Shown piece after piece: positions 1-7,914 of a stretch of 64,000 nt of DNA. Below the pieces are notes generated by a model. The model ran no database searches. It was given only the letters and a program-made list of their open reading frames with translations, and was not told where the DNA came from. The stretch is taken from assembly GCA_964463135.1 (NCBI GenBank), contig CAYXBA010000007.1, positions 62,001 through 126,000 on the forward strand. Direction: 5' to 3'. Numbering within the stretch: the stretch's first letter is position 1; each line of letters starts with the position of its first letter. Source of the stretch: UBA6898 sp964463135. GTDB taxonomy: Bacteria > Nitrospirota > Thermodesulfovibrionia > Thermodesulfovibrionales > UBA6898. A program made the position numbers and the translations under genes.

Positions 1-528
1 GGCCTGCGCGATGCCGACACCACAGAGGATAAAGTATTTCCATGCAGCTTCGATGGCAGTGGGCGTGCGGTACAGCGAAACGAGCAGGACCGTTGAAAGG
101 GTTGCCAGTTCCATGGCTATCCAGAGCACACCGACATTATTGGTCAGAAGGCAGAGGAGCATGGCGAATATGAAGAGCTGGAACATGGCATGGTAAAAGC
201 GCATTCCCACATGGCCGACACGGCCGTGCTCCCGCTCTCTCCGCATATATCCCCTGCTGAACATGGCAGTGGTCATGGACACAAAAGAGGTGAGTACCGC
301 GAGATAAATATTAAAGGCATCGACAAAAAAGAACTTCCCTCCTGCAAGCATCGGGCCCTGCATATACACCTCAAGCGCAAGACCAATGCCGGCCATAAGC
401 GTTGCAGCAGAACCGAGGATATTGATCTCAGGCGCGAATTTCCGGTCACCCACAAAGGCAAGTACCGCAGCCGCACAGAGGGGAACCCCCAGCAGGACCA
501 GAAGCATCATGCTGCTGTTCATGGCCAT
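1..528 (-). CDS. hyfF: Hydrogenase-4 component F-like proton-channel subunit (partial, 3' end off window)
   Basis: The first ~176 residues are visible; the gene continues past the left edge. The protein begins MAMNSSMMLLV and shows several hydrophobic segments, including the stretch NNVGVLWIAMELATL that resembles the start of the antiporter-like core of HyfF/NuoN/NuoL proteins. Its ATG directly follows the TAG stop of hyfE with no gap, so the two are translationally coupled. By family it is an ion-translocating subunit in the membrane arm of a group 4 [NiFe]-hydrogenase-type complex. Catalytic subunits (hyfG/hyfI) would be expected further left, outside the window, so a true hydrogenase cannot be confirmed here. 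A second in-frame ATG lies two codons downstream. Confidence 0.8.
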   Translation of the reverse strand, partial: MAMNSSMMLLVLLGVPLCAAAVLAFVGDRKFAPEINILGSAATLMAGIGLALEVYMQGPMLAGGKFFFVDAFNIYLAVLTSFVSMTTAMFSRGYMRREREHGRVGHVGMRFYHAMFQLFIFAMLLCLLTNNVGVLWIAMELATLSTVLLVSLYRTPTAIEAAWKYFILCGVGIAQA

Positions 529-1194
529 CTAATCCCCCTCCTTCAGACGGGCCATCTGTTCAACATCCAGACTGTCAAAGGTCTTGTTGATATGGAAGAA
601 GAATATACCGAAGATGAATGCCGCGATCAGGACATCAAGGGCTACGCCGAGCTCCACTACCAGAGGCATGCCATAGGTCGCGCTCGTTGCAGCAAAGAAG
701 AGACCGTTCTCAAGTGCCAGAAATCCGATGATCTGGGTGACCGCATGCTTTCTGGTGATCATCATCAGGAGTCCCAGCATGACGGTCGCCAGGGCAACCG
801 CAATGGTAGATCGCGTTACCAGATTGGAGAGCTCTCTGACCGGCGCGGTCAAATGATACGAAAATATCACCAGCGCAATCCCGATCATCATGGTCATCGG
901 GATATTCACGACCGTTTCAACCTCTTTCCGGATCTTGAGGCGATGGATAAGAACATGGAGTATATAGGGAAGCAGAAAGACCTTCAGCGAGAGAGTCAGT
1001 ACCGACGATATATAAAGATGATGCTTGTCCGCAACAAAACCGACCATCGCGGTGTTCAGAGAGAGGAAAAAACCCTGCCAGGCAAAAAGATGTATGAGGC
1101 CATACACCCGCTTCTGCACCAGCATCCCGAAGGCCGTTAAAAGGACCAGGGCTGCAAGAAAACTGTTTATCTGTGCCACACTGTTGATATTCAT
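529..1194 (-). CDS. hyfE: Hydrogenase-4 component E (NuoK-like membrane subunit)
   Basis: This 221-residue protein is almost wholly hydrophobic, with about seven predicted membrane segments, and ends in a short charged tail (ARLKEGD). The length and its position between hyfC and hyfF match HyfE, whose C-terminal half resembles NuoK of complex I. It is expected to lie in the inner membrane and help couple electron transfer to proton or sodium movement. The gap of 87 bp to the upstream hyfC is the only non-overlapping junction in the operon. It holds a purine/pyrimidine-skewed stretch (about 1228-1275, 'caatcccaaaccccaaatc') of the kind seen in the dispersed repeats elsewhere in this window. 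Confidence 0.85.
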   Translation of the reverse strand: MNINSVAQINSFLAALVLLTAFGMLVQKRVYGLIHLFAWQGFFLSLNTAMVGFVADKHHLYISSVLTLSLKVFLLPYILHVLIHRLKIRKEVETVVNIPMTMMIGIALVIFSYHLTAPVRELSNLVTRSTIAVALATVMLGLLMMITRKHAVTQIIGFLALENGLFFAATSATYGMPLVVELGVALDVLIAAFIFGIFFFHINKTFDSLDVEQMARLKEGD

Positions 1195-1281
1195 ATCTTC
1201 TATAGGGGTCGCGAATCAGGGTTCCCGGTTTCGTTCTTTACCAATCCCAAACCCCAAATCTCTAATCTCCTCTTCTCCATA

Positions 1282-2226
1282 TCACTCCAGGATAAAAAAT
1301 GAGAGCATACCCAGGGTTGCCAGCAGGAAAGCTGACCCCAGAAATTCGGTCAAACGAAAGAGCCGCATCTTTGCCAGACCGGTCTCCAGCAGCACAAGCA
1401 CCACCCCTGACGCAGCGAGCTTGAGCACCAGGAACATGAACGAGCTGCCTGCAGCGGCTGCGCTGCCGGTTGCATCAATACCCCAGGGAAAGAAGAGTAC
1501 CGCGCCCAGCGCCATAAAGAGCATAAGCTTCATCATGCCTGCCCACTCGATAAGGGCCAGGTGCCGTCCTGAATATTCGAGGATCATCGCCTCATGGATC
1601 ATGGTCAGCTCCAGATGTGTGGAAGGGTTGTCAACGGGTATCCTGCCGGTCTCTGCAAGGCTCACCAGCACAAAGGCAAGGAACGCAAAGGCAAGTGACG
1701 GCCGCAGCAGAGACTGTCCGCTGTACACGACCTGCACGATCTGGGAAAGCGACGTTGACTTGGCTCCCAGGGAGACCGTGAATATGGCCATGAGCATGGC
1801 AGGCTCAGCCAGAGAGGCTATGGTCATCTCTCTGCTCGACCCCATGCCGCCGAACGCTGTGCCGATATCCATGCCTGCCAGGGCTGTAAAGAACCGTGCT
1901 ATGGCAAAAAGCGCCACCAGGACAATGACATCAGCAGACGCGTCAAGGGGCAGATCTATCGAGAGCATCGGGATAATGCCTCCGGCAAGGGTTGCCGTGC
2001 CGAAGACAATATACGGGGTGAACCGGAATATCCAGGAAGCGTTCTCCGCCAGGATCACGTCCTTGGCAAAGAGCTTCATGATGTCGCGGTATGGCTGAAG
2101 CACCCCCGGGGTCGTCCGGCCCTGAAACCAGCACTTAAGCGTCCTGACCCAGCCCGTGTACGCCGGGGCAATGGCCAGGGTGATCAGGACCTGCAGTATT
2201 TCCATTATGTGGGGATACGGGTTCAT
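1282..2226 (-). CDS. hyfC: Hydrogenase-4 component C (NuoH/HycD-like membrane subunit)
   Basis: A 314-residue membrane protein with eight or so hydrophobic segments. The conserved NuoH/HycD features are visible: the N-terminal GWVRTLKCWFQGRTTPGVLQ segment, the PYRDIMKLFAKD loop and the acidic ETGRIPVDNPSTHLELTM loop, which in complex I lines the quinone/proton coupling region. It anchors the peripheral hydrogenase module to the membrane arm. Its ATG overlaps the hyfB stop as ATGA, giving tight coupling. It could equally serve a non-hydrogenase group 4 complex, because the catalytic subunits are not visible. Confidence 0.9.
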   Translation of the reverse strand: MNPYPHIMEILQVLITLAIAPAYTGWVRTLKCWFQGRTTPGVLQPYRDIMKLFAKDVILAENASWIFRFTPYIVFGTATLAGGIIPMLSIDLPLDASADVIVLVALFAIARFFTALAGMDIGTAFGGMGSSREMTIASLAEPAMLMAIFTVSLGAKSTSLSQIVQVVYSGQSLLRPSLAFAFLAFVLVSLAETGRIPVDNPSTHLELTMIHEAMILEYSGRHLALIEWAGMMKLMLFMALGAVLFFPWGIDATGSAAAAGSSFMFLVLKLAASGVVLVLLETGLAKMRLFRLTEFLGSAFLLATLGMLSFFILE

Positions 2227-4268
2227 CGGGTAACCAAAAGCAGGACGATAATAGTCACAAAAGAATATATGAGATAGGTCTGTATCCGGCCCTGCTGCAG
2301 CCTGCCTACCCTGCGAGACATCCAGAAACTGGCATCGATCAGCGGCTTATAGAGCCAACCCCAGAAGCGGTCCCGGATGCGGAGATCATAATGCATCTTT
2401 CCGGGAAATACGCGGTGCGCTGACAGGGGATCCAGTTTGACCCGCTCCTTGATACTGAAGAAAAAGCCGAAGATCCTCCGTATCGGCATCGCAAACGATG
2501 TAGAGGTATACTGCATGCGCTGCGTCACCTTCTCAAAGCCGCAGTCCCAGAGCGGGACCCTCCTGATAGAGCCCTTTTTAACATGCAGGAGAAGATAGGC
2601 AATGACGATCACTGCAAGGATCACGACAAAGACCATGGGACCGGAGTATGAAGCCCGTTCGTGCGCTACAGGAGTCAGCCACATCCAGCCGAGTGCACTT
2701 GCCGATGTGCTGATCTTCGCGCCGACAAGATGGTCGGTAACCGTGTCCATCCATTCGATGACAAGAGTCGGCAGAATACCGAGGAAGAGGCAGCTTGCCG
2801 CGGCAAGGCTCATGCCGAACTTCATGGGCCAGTTCACTTCATGGATCTGAGGGGCACGCTGGCCGCGCCACTGGCCAAGAAAGGTGACCCCAAAGGCCTT
2901 CACAAAACAGGCTGCGGATAACGCAGCAGTAAGTGCAAGGAGCGCAGCTCCCATCGGGATCAGCAGCCTCATCAGCGGGCTTGGCAGAGACGGGGAGAGC
3001 AGGAACGCCTGAAAGGTCAGCCACTCGGACACAAAACCGTTAAAGGGCGGCAGGCCTGATATGGAGATGCAGCCGACAAGAAAGAGCGCAGAGGTCCAGG
3101 GGAGCATATGAATGAGACCGCCCATCTTTTCCATGTTTCTTTCATGCGAAGCGTGAAGTACGCCGCCAGCGCCCATAAAGAGCAGTCCTTTGAACATGGC
3201 ATGGTTCAGAGCGTGATACAGGCCTGCTGTAAGCGCAAGGGCAGCGAGCAGGGGCAACTGGAACGACGTAAATATCATCGCGAGGCCGATGCCGATAAGC
3301 ACAATGCCGATATTTTCGACCGATGAATAGGCAAGGAGTCTCTTGAGGTCATTCTGCATCATCGCAAACAGCACACCAATAACTGCGGAGACCAGACCGA
3401 GCATCAAGACCAGCGCTCCCCACCACCAGGGAAAGACGTGAATGAGGTCAAAGGTCACCCGGATAATACCGTAAATGGCAGTCTTGAGCATGACCCCGCT
3501 CATCAGGGCAGACACATTTGACGGTGCAACAGGGTGGGCATCAGGAAGCCAGACATGCAGCGGGATCATGCCTGCCTTGGCCGCAAAACCGAAAAAAGAG
3601 AGCAGGAATGCAGCAGTCGCCCATGCAGGCGTAAACTCTGCCTTTCTCATGGCATCAAAGGTGTACCCGTGAAATCCTTCAAATCCTGACACAAGACCGG
3701 CCATGACTCCAAAAGAAAGGAGTATTGCTATGGCGCCGACATGGGCAACCACCATATACAGGAATGCCGCACGCCTATTTTCGATTTTTTCGTCCTCAAA
3801 AAGAACAAGGAAATACGAAGCAGCTGCCATCACCTCCCAGGCAATGAGAAAGAAGAGTGCATCATCAGCCAGGATGACCATGAACATGCCGGCAAGAAAG
3901 AGCAGATAAAATACGACAAGCCTGGTGACCGGCCTCTGGGCGATGATGCCTTTTACATACCCAAGCGAATAGACCGAGACGAAAAGAGAGAGTGTGCCGA
4001 CGATCGTGATGAAGAAACCTGCGAGCGGATCGAGCCTGAGATGAAAAGGAAGGTCAGGCAGGCCGATAGCCATAACCGCCTGATTGGTGATATTGTCGTT
4101 AACAGTCCACGCCCCTGCAGCAAGGGCAAGCAGTGAAGCCACGGACGCGAGAGAAAAGCTGACACCGACCAGCAGATGCTGGAAACGGCCCAGGCACATT
4201 GCCAGAACTGCGGAGAACAGCAGCAGGAGAACAGCAGCTCCTGCCAGATGGATAGGATCCAGGATCAT
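2223..4268 (-). CDS. hyfB: Hydrogenase-4 component B (antiporter-like proton pump subunit)
   Basis: At 681 residues this matches HyfB/HycC length. It is a NuoL/MrpA-type antiporter subunit with about 15 membrane spans. The core holds the charged residues typical of the channel: 'WEVMAAASYFLV' with its conserved Glu, 'AKAGMIPLHVWLPDAHPVAPS' (split around Lys and His residues) and 'LNHAMFKGLLFMGAG'. The C-terminal ~150 residues include 'VPLWDCGFE', a feature of HyfB rather than of NuoL. The start ATG overlaps the stop of the upstream HTH/EIIA gene (ATGA), so the regulator and the hydrogenase arm belong to one transcript. There is no hyfD-like gene, so the set here is B-C-E-F. Confidence 0.92.
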   Translation of the reverse strand: MILDPIHLAGAAVLLLLFSAVLAMCLGRFQHLLVGVSFSLASVASLLALAAGAWTVNDNITNQAVMAIGLPDLPFHLRLDPLAGFFITIVGTLSLFVSVYSLGYVKGIIAQRPVTRLVVFYLLFLAGMFMVILADDALFFLIAWEVMAAASYFLVLFEDEKIENRRAAFLYMVVAHVGAIAILLSFGVMAGLVSGFEGFHGYTFDAMRKAEFTPAWATAAFLLSFFGFAAKAGMIPLHVWLPDAHPVAPSNVSALMSGVMLKTAIYGIIRVTFDLIHVFPWWWGALVLMLGLVSAVIGVLFAMMQNDLKRLLAYSSVENIGIVLIGIGLAMIFTSFQLPLLAALALTAGLYHALNHAMFKGLLFMGAGGVLHASHERNMEKMGGLIHMLPWTSALFLVGCISISGLPPFNGFVSEWLTFQAFLLSPSLPSPLMRLLIPMGAALLALTAALSAACFVKAFGVTFLGQWRGQRAPQIHEVNWPMKFGMSLAAASCLFLGILPTLVIEWMDTVTDHLVGAKISTSASALGWMWLTPVAHERASYSGPMVFVVILAVIVIAYLLLHVKKGSIRRVPLWDCGFEKVTQRMQYTSTSFAMPIRRIFGFFFSIKERVKLDPLSAHRVFPGKMHYDLRIRDRFWGWLYKPLIDASFWMSRRVGRLQQGRIQTYLIYSFVTIIVLLLVTR

Positions 4269-4957
4269 GCAGCAGCTCCAGCTCCGAATATCTCGGCTTC
4301 TTTAGAGCGGAAGATGGCATAGAGCTGATCGGCCGGGACATTCATTCTCACTGCCGAAATGACCTGCTCGTCCTTGAGCAGCCTTGAGAGTTTAGCCTGG
4401 ATCCTCAGGAACCTCTTTTCGCTCTTGGGAAATATGAAAAAAAACGTATGGACATCTTCATTGTCAAGCGCGCCGAAGGGGATTGGCCGCACCAGCCTGC
4501 AGAGGGCTATGGATGACAGTGAGGCAGTGAATTCCTTGAAAGGACGAGGATGGGGAAAAGCGATGCCGTTACCGATCGCCGTCGAACAGAGGTTCTCCCT
4601 TTCCATAATGGCGTCGAACAGCCTTTTTGTATCGATCTCGGGTATTGATGTCTTGATACTGCCGAGGCATGACATGATCGCAGCCTCCCTGGTATTGCCC
4701 TCCACGTCAAAATAAATGCCGCCCCGCTTTAGCAGCTCGGTAACCGAGATGAGCTCGTCATCAGATGGAGCCCCTTTTTTCGACGCACGATAGTGAAATT
4801 CGCGCGTATCTTCAACCCAGGAGGATATCTCTATTCTGTCAAATCTCCACTGGCCGCCAACTCTGAAACAGGGTATTGTCTCGTCCTTTATCATACGGTA
4901 GATAGTCTTGTCCGAGACATTCAGAAGTTTTGCGACATCTTTTACACTCAGATTCAT
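4265..4957 (-). CDS. Excisionase-type HTH regulator fused to a PTS EIIA (type 2) domain
   Basis: Residues 1-50 form an excisionase/MerR-like winged helix (VKDVAKLLNVSDKTIYRMIK, then GGQWRFDRIEISSWV). Residues ~70-225 form a PtsN/EIIA-fructose-like domain that keeps the phosphorylation motif GNGIAFPHPR, with His136 as the likely phospho-acceptor. The layout suggests a DNA-binding protein whose activity responds to phosphotransfer from a PTS-Ntr system. It is the first gene of the hyf operon and overlaps hyfB by 4 bp, so it may control the hydrogenase or simply travel with it. A divergent near-consensus promoter lies just upstream. The targets are unknown. Confidence 0.85.
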   Translation of the reverse strand: MNLSVKDVAKLLNVSDKTIYRMIKDETIPCFRVGGQWRFDRIEISSWVEDTREFHYRASKKGAPSDDELISVTELLKRGGIYFDVEGNTREAAIMSCLGSIKTSIPEIDTKRLFDAIMERENLCSTAIGNGIAFPHPRPFKEFTASLSSIALCRLVRPIPFGALDNEDVHTFFFIFPKSEKRFLRIQAKLSRLLKDEQVISAVRMNVPADQLYAIFRSKEAEIFGAGAAA

Positions 4958-5001
4958 GCTGGCTGCAGCGTACCCGACCTCTCTTAAATTTTAGCCACTG
5001 T

Positions 5002-5030
5002 ATAATAATGAAACAGGATTCTCTTGTCAA
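5002..5030 (-). promoter_or_regulatory. Sigma-70-type promoter for the HTH/EIIA-hyf operon
   Basis: Read on the minus strand there is TTGACA (5030-5025), a 17-bp spacer and TATTAT (5007-5002). Transcription would start about 40 bp before the regulator's ATG at 4957. It is back to back with the pal promoter at 5057-5085. Confidence 0.65.
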
Positions 5031-5056
5031 TTTTATCGGACTTGCTTTAACAATTA

Positions 5057-5085
5057 TTGACATAAAATGACAGCATAGCTATAAT
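5057..5085 (+). promoter_or_regulatory. Perfect consensus sigma-70 promoter for pal
   Basis: TTGACA (5057-5062), exactly 17 bp, then TATAAT (5080-5085). The predicted start near 5092 leaves a leader of about 60 bases before the pal ATG at 5153. A perfect match in both hexamers with the optimal spacing implies strong constitutive expression. Confidence 0.85.
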
Positions 5086-5152
5086 GATGACACATTGATA
5101 AAATTTAAGACAATTTAAGACAATAATCTAATTGAGAAAGGCAGAAGAGTTC

Positions 5153-5728
5153 ATGAAAAATTTTGTAATCGCAGTTCTGACTATGGTAAGTATTATTGCA
5201 TTTGCGGGCTGTTCCCAGAAAAAGATAGCGACCACAGATCCGGCGCCTGCTCCGGCAACCAAACCGGCAACACCCCCTGACAAGGCAACAATGCCTGCAG
5301 AACCAAACAAGATACCGACTGAATCCGTAACATCACTGGACAAGGACAAGAATGCGTCAGTTCCTGCATATGTCAGGGAACTGCAGGCAAAGATGACTGA
5401 CGTATATTTTGACTACGACAGTTACGACCTGTCTGAAGAGGGGAAAAAGGCGGTCCGGAGCCTCGCGGATATTCTTGCAAAGAACAACAAGGTGACCGTG
5501 ACGGTAGAGGGTCATTGCGATGAACGCGGGACCAATGAGTACAACCTTGCATTAGGCGACAGGAGGGCAAAGGCTGTTAAAGATTATCTCAGCGCACTGC
5601 ATGTACCAGCCAATAAAGTTGAGCTTATCAGCTACGGTGAGGAAAAACCGGCCTGCACGGAAAGCACCGAAGCATGCTGGGCAAAGAACAGAAGGGCCCA
5701 TTTTGCACTTGCCGAAGGGAACCGCTGA
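5153..5728 (+). CDS. pal: Peptidoglycan-associated lipoprotein (Pal/OmpA family)
   Basis: The start is set at ATG 5153: it gives a clean lipoprotein signal (MKNFVIAVLTM..., lipobox FAGC), while the upstream in-frame TTG at 5132 would bury it. After the lipidated Cys comes a Pro/Ala/Thr-rich linker and then an OmpA C-terminal peptidoglycan-binding domain with YFDYDSYDLSEEG, VEGHCDERGTNEYNLALGDRR and the late Cys pair (ACTESTEACW) common in Pal. It should tether the outer membrane to peptidoglycan in the Tol-Pal system. No tol genes are adjacent. Transcription comes from the consensus promoter at 5057-5085 and probably stops at the hairpin at 5760-5804. Confidence 0.92.
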   Translation: MKNFVIAVLTMVSIIAFAGCSQKKIATTDPAPAPATKPATPPDKATMPAEPNKIPTESVTSLDKDKNASVPAYVRELQAKMTDVYFDYDSYDLSEEGKKAVRSLADILAKNNKVTVTVEGHCDERGTNEYNLALGDRRAKAVKDYLSALHVPANKVELISYGEEKPACTESTEACWAKNRRAHFALAEGNR

Positions 5729-5759
5729 CCATATATCTGCAGCTGCAGTGATCAGATAA

Positions 5760-5804
5760 CGGCCGTTTCGGGTCCTCCGGGACAGAGACGGCCGCTGCTT
5801 TTTG
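5760..5804 (+). terminator. Rho-independent terminator after pal
   Basis: The arms CGGCCGT (5760-5766) and ACGGCCG (5788-5794) enclose a second short GTCC/GGAC pairing and are followed by a T-run (about 5799-5803). It separates pal from the NYN-domain gene downstream. Confidence 0.65.
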
Positions 5805-5874
5805 TCAACGCATAGACTCCTCATATCCCCTGTACCTGCTATAATACCAGCACAAATATCATCGGAGGCAGGCC

Positions 5875-6366
5875 ATTTCTTCGATCATCATAGACGGGTA
5901 CAATCTCATCGGCACTCAGCACCGGAACCTGCAGCAGAAGAGGGAAGACCTCATTCAGCAGCTCGCTGCCTATCGAACATTGAAAGGTCATGACATCACC
6001 CTTGTTTTTGACGGCTGGAAATCAGGTGGCCGGCACCAGGTACAGACCATTGCAGGAGGTATTCTGGTCATCTACTCGCGCCTCGGCGACAGGGCTGACG
6101 AGGTCATCAAGGCAATGATAGAGCAGGATCGAAAAGAATGGATCGTGGTCAGTTCAGACCGGGAGATCATGGACCATGCATGGAAAAACAGTTCCGTGCC
6201 TGTGCCGTCGGAGAAGTTCATGCACTTTCTTGAGCAGACAGACAATGACCCCGCCTGCGCCGATGAATCTTCCGAAGAAGATGACAGGGCATGTCAGCAG
6301 AAAGGCAGCCCGAGGAAGCGGTCTAAAAAAGAAAAAGCTCTTATGCGGGTTCTCAGCAAGCTATGA
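5875..6366 (+). CDS. YacP-like NYN-domain RNase-fold protein, apparent ATT start codon
   Basis: The translated product reads SSIIIDGYNLIGTQ... then TLVFDGW and VVSSDREI, the Asp-containing motifs of NYN (PIN-like) domain proteins related to YacP/Rae1, which cleave ribosome-bound mRNA in Bacillus. The reading frame is open only from the TAA at 5842, and no ATG, GTG or TTG lies before the first conserved strand. The best start is ATT at 5875, six bases after a GGAGG (5864-5868), giving 163 residues, the usual family size. A later TTG at 5980 would delete the IIDGYN active-site strand. The stop overlaps the next gene's ATG (ATGA). Confidence 0.8.
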   Translation: MSSIIIDGYNLIGTQHRNLQQKREDLIQQLAAYRTLKGHDITLVFDGWKSGGRHQVQTIAGGILVIYSRLGDRADEVIKAMIEQDRKEWIVVSSDREIMDHAWKNSSVPVPSEKFMHFLEQTDNDPACADESSEEDDRACQQKGSPRKRSKKEKALMRVLSKL

Positions 6367-7247
6367 TCAGAAACCTCCTGACACTGCTCAGACCGGCTGA
6401 TGCCCTGAACTTTCTCTCCCTGACACTGCTGACGGTCATCACCGTAACGTTCAGCAGCAGGATCGATCAGGCACCGCTTCTCATACTGCTCTATTCCGGC
6501 ATGTTCCTTGTTCAGGCGCTCCTGCTGTTGTTCAGGCATAAGGGCAGGTTCATGCACTGGGCGTACCATCTGATCTTTCCGACCATATCGATCCTGGCCA
6601 TATTCGACAGTCTGGAATATATCGTTCACGCTATTAATCCCCAGGACATAGATCCGATCCTGATAAAGATCGATCATGCTATTTTTGGCGGCCATCCGAC
6701 CGTCATGCTCGAAAAGATCATGCAGCCCCTGCTGACTGATGCGCTCCAGCTTGCGTACACGAGCTACTATCTTCTGCCGTTCACACTCGGCATTGTGCTT
6801 CTTGCCGGGCAGCGTGAACAGGAATTTGATTATGCCCTCTTCATGATCATGCTCTGCTTCTATCTTTCGTACGCCGGGTATCTGCTGTTCCCTGCGATCG
6901 GGCCGCGCTTCACCTTGGCCCATCTTCAGAACAGTGAACTCCGGGGTTTTGTCCTGACAGCGCCGGTCCAGGAACTGCTGAACCGTCTTGAAGGCATCAA
7001 GCGTGACGCCTTTCCGAGCGGCCATACCGGTATAGCCCTCACGGTCCTTTTCCTCGCCTTTACATTCGAGAAGAAGCTCTTCTGGATATTTCTGCCCTTT
7101 GTTTCGGCACTTATCTTTTCTACGGTTTACCTCAGATATCATTATGTGGTAGATGTACTGGCAGGCATCGCCCTGACAGCTTTGACCCTGTTATGCGGAG
7201 GCGCGTATTATGGATATTGGCAAAAAAGAGTTCATCCTGGTCGTTGA
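6363..7247 (+). CDS. PAP2-family membrane phosphatase
   Basis: This 294-residue protein has about six membrane spans and the phosphatidic-acid phosphatase type 2 motifs near its C terminus: KRDAFPSGHTG (motif 2, with the PSGH core) and YLRYHYVVDVLAG (motif 3 His and Asp). Such enzymes dephosphorylate lipid phosphates such as undecaprenyl pyrophosphate or phosphatidate at the membrane outer face, or act as inositol-phosphoceramide-synthase-like transferases. The substrate cannot be read from the sequence. It is coupled to the NYN gene by an ATGA overlap, and its 3' end overlaps the response regulator gene by 38 bp. Confidence 0.85.
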   Translation: MIRNLLTLLRPADALNFLSLTLLTVITVTFSSRIDQAPLLILLYSGMFLVQALLLLFRHKGRFMHWAYHLIFPTISILAIFDSLEYIVHAINPQDIDPILIKIDHAIFGGHPTVMLEKIMQPLLTDALQLAYTSYYLLPFTLGIVLLAGQREQEFDYALFMIMLCFYLSYAGYLLFPAIGPRFTLAHLQNSELRGFVLTAPVQELLNRLEGIKRDAFPSGHTGIALTVLFLAFTFEKKLFWIFLPFVSALIFSTVYLRYHYVVDVLAGIALTALTLLCGGAYYGYWQKRVHPGR

Positions 7248-7914
7248 GGACGAGAAGAAGATCTCTGATATCGTCAAGGCCTATCTGGACAAGGAAGGGT
7301 TCCGGATACGGGTCGCTGAAGACGGGTCATCTGCGCTTAAACTGCTGAAGGAAGCTCCGGACCTCATCATACTGGACCTCATGCTTCCTGATATGGCAGG
7401 AGAAGAGCTCTGCTCCCTGATCAGGGGCACTTCTGATGTCCCGATCATCATGCTCACCGCAAAAAGCGGCGAAGAGGACAGGGTCAGGGGCCTCGGTATC
7501 GGTGCAGACGATTATGTTGTCAAACCCTTCAGCCCAAAGGAGCTTGTGGCGCGTGTAAAGGCCCATTTGAGGCGGGCCGGCAAGGCAAAGAAGAGTCATC
7601 TGAGCTTCAACAAGGGCAGACTTGCGGTTGACCTTGACCGCCACGAAGTCGTCCTTGGCGGAAAGGCATTGCAGCTTACGCTCACCGAGTTCAAGATCCT
7701 GACAGCCCTTGCCGAGAATAACGGGAGGATACTCTCACGCAACCAGATCGTGAACAGCGTCCAGGGGTTTGATTTTGAAGGATATGACAGGACCATCGAT
7801 GCGCACGTAAAAAACCTGCGTCACAAGGTCGAGAAAGACTCGAAGTCTCCTGAATTCATTCAGACCGTGTATGGCGTCGGATATAAATTCATCGGGACAC
7901 CTGATGAGGAATAA
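7210..7914 (+). CDS. OmpR/PhoB-family response regulator
   Basis: A receiver domain occupies residues ~8-122 (acidic VVEDE pocket, phospho-acceptor Asp56 in ILDLMLPD, the switch Thr in MLTAKSG, and Lys in VVKPF). A winged-helix effector follows (LTLTEFKILTALAEN, then YDRTIDAHVKNLRHKVE and VYGVGYKF). It should bind DNA once phosphorylated by the sensor kinase encoded immediately downstream, whose start codon lies inside this gene's last codons. The target genes are not evident. Confidence 0.93.
   Translation: MDIGKKEFILVVEDEKKISDIVKAYLDKEGFRIRVAEDGSSALKLLKEAPDLIILDLMLPDMAGEELCSLIRGTSDVPIIMLTAKSGEEDRVRGLGIGADDYVVKPFSPKELVARVKAHLRRAGKAKKSHLSFNKGRLAVDLDRHEVVLGGKALQLTLTEFKILTALAENNGRILSRNQIVNSVQGFDFEGYDRTIDAHVKNLRHKVEKDSKSPEFIQTVYGVGYKFIGTPDEE

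Noticed and set aside
190..1140. Long plus-strand open frame opposite hyfE/hyfF
   Set aside because: It is antisense to two well-supported membrane genes, has composition typical of a shadow frame (His/Arg/Gln rich) and no RBS.
6294..7142. Minus-strand frame opposite the PAP2 gene
   Set aside because: PAP2 motifs are clear on the plus strand; the opposed translation is rich in Arg/Gln/Glu with no motif.
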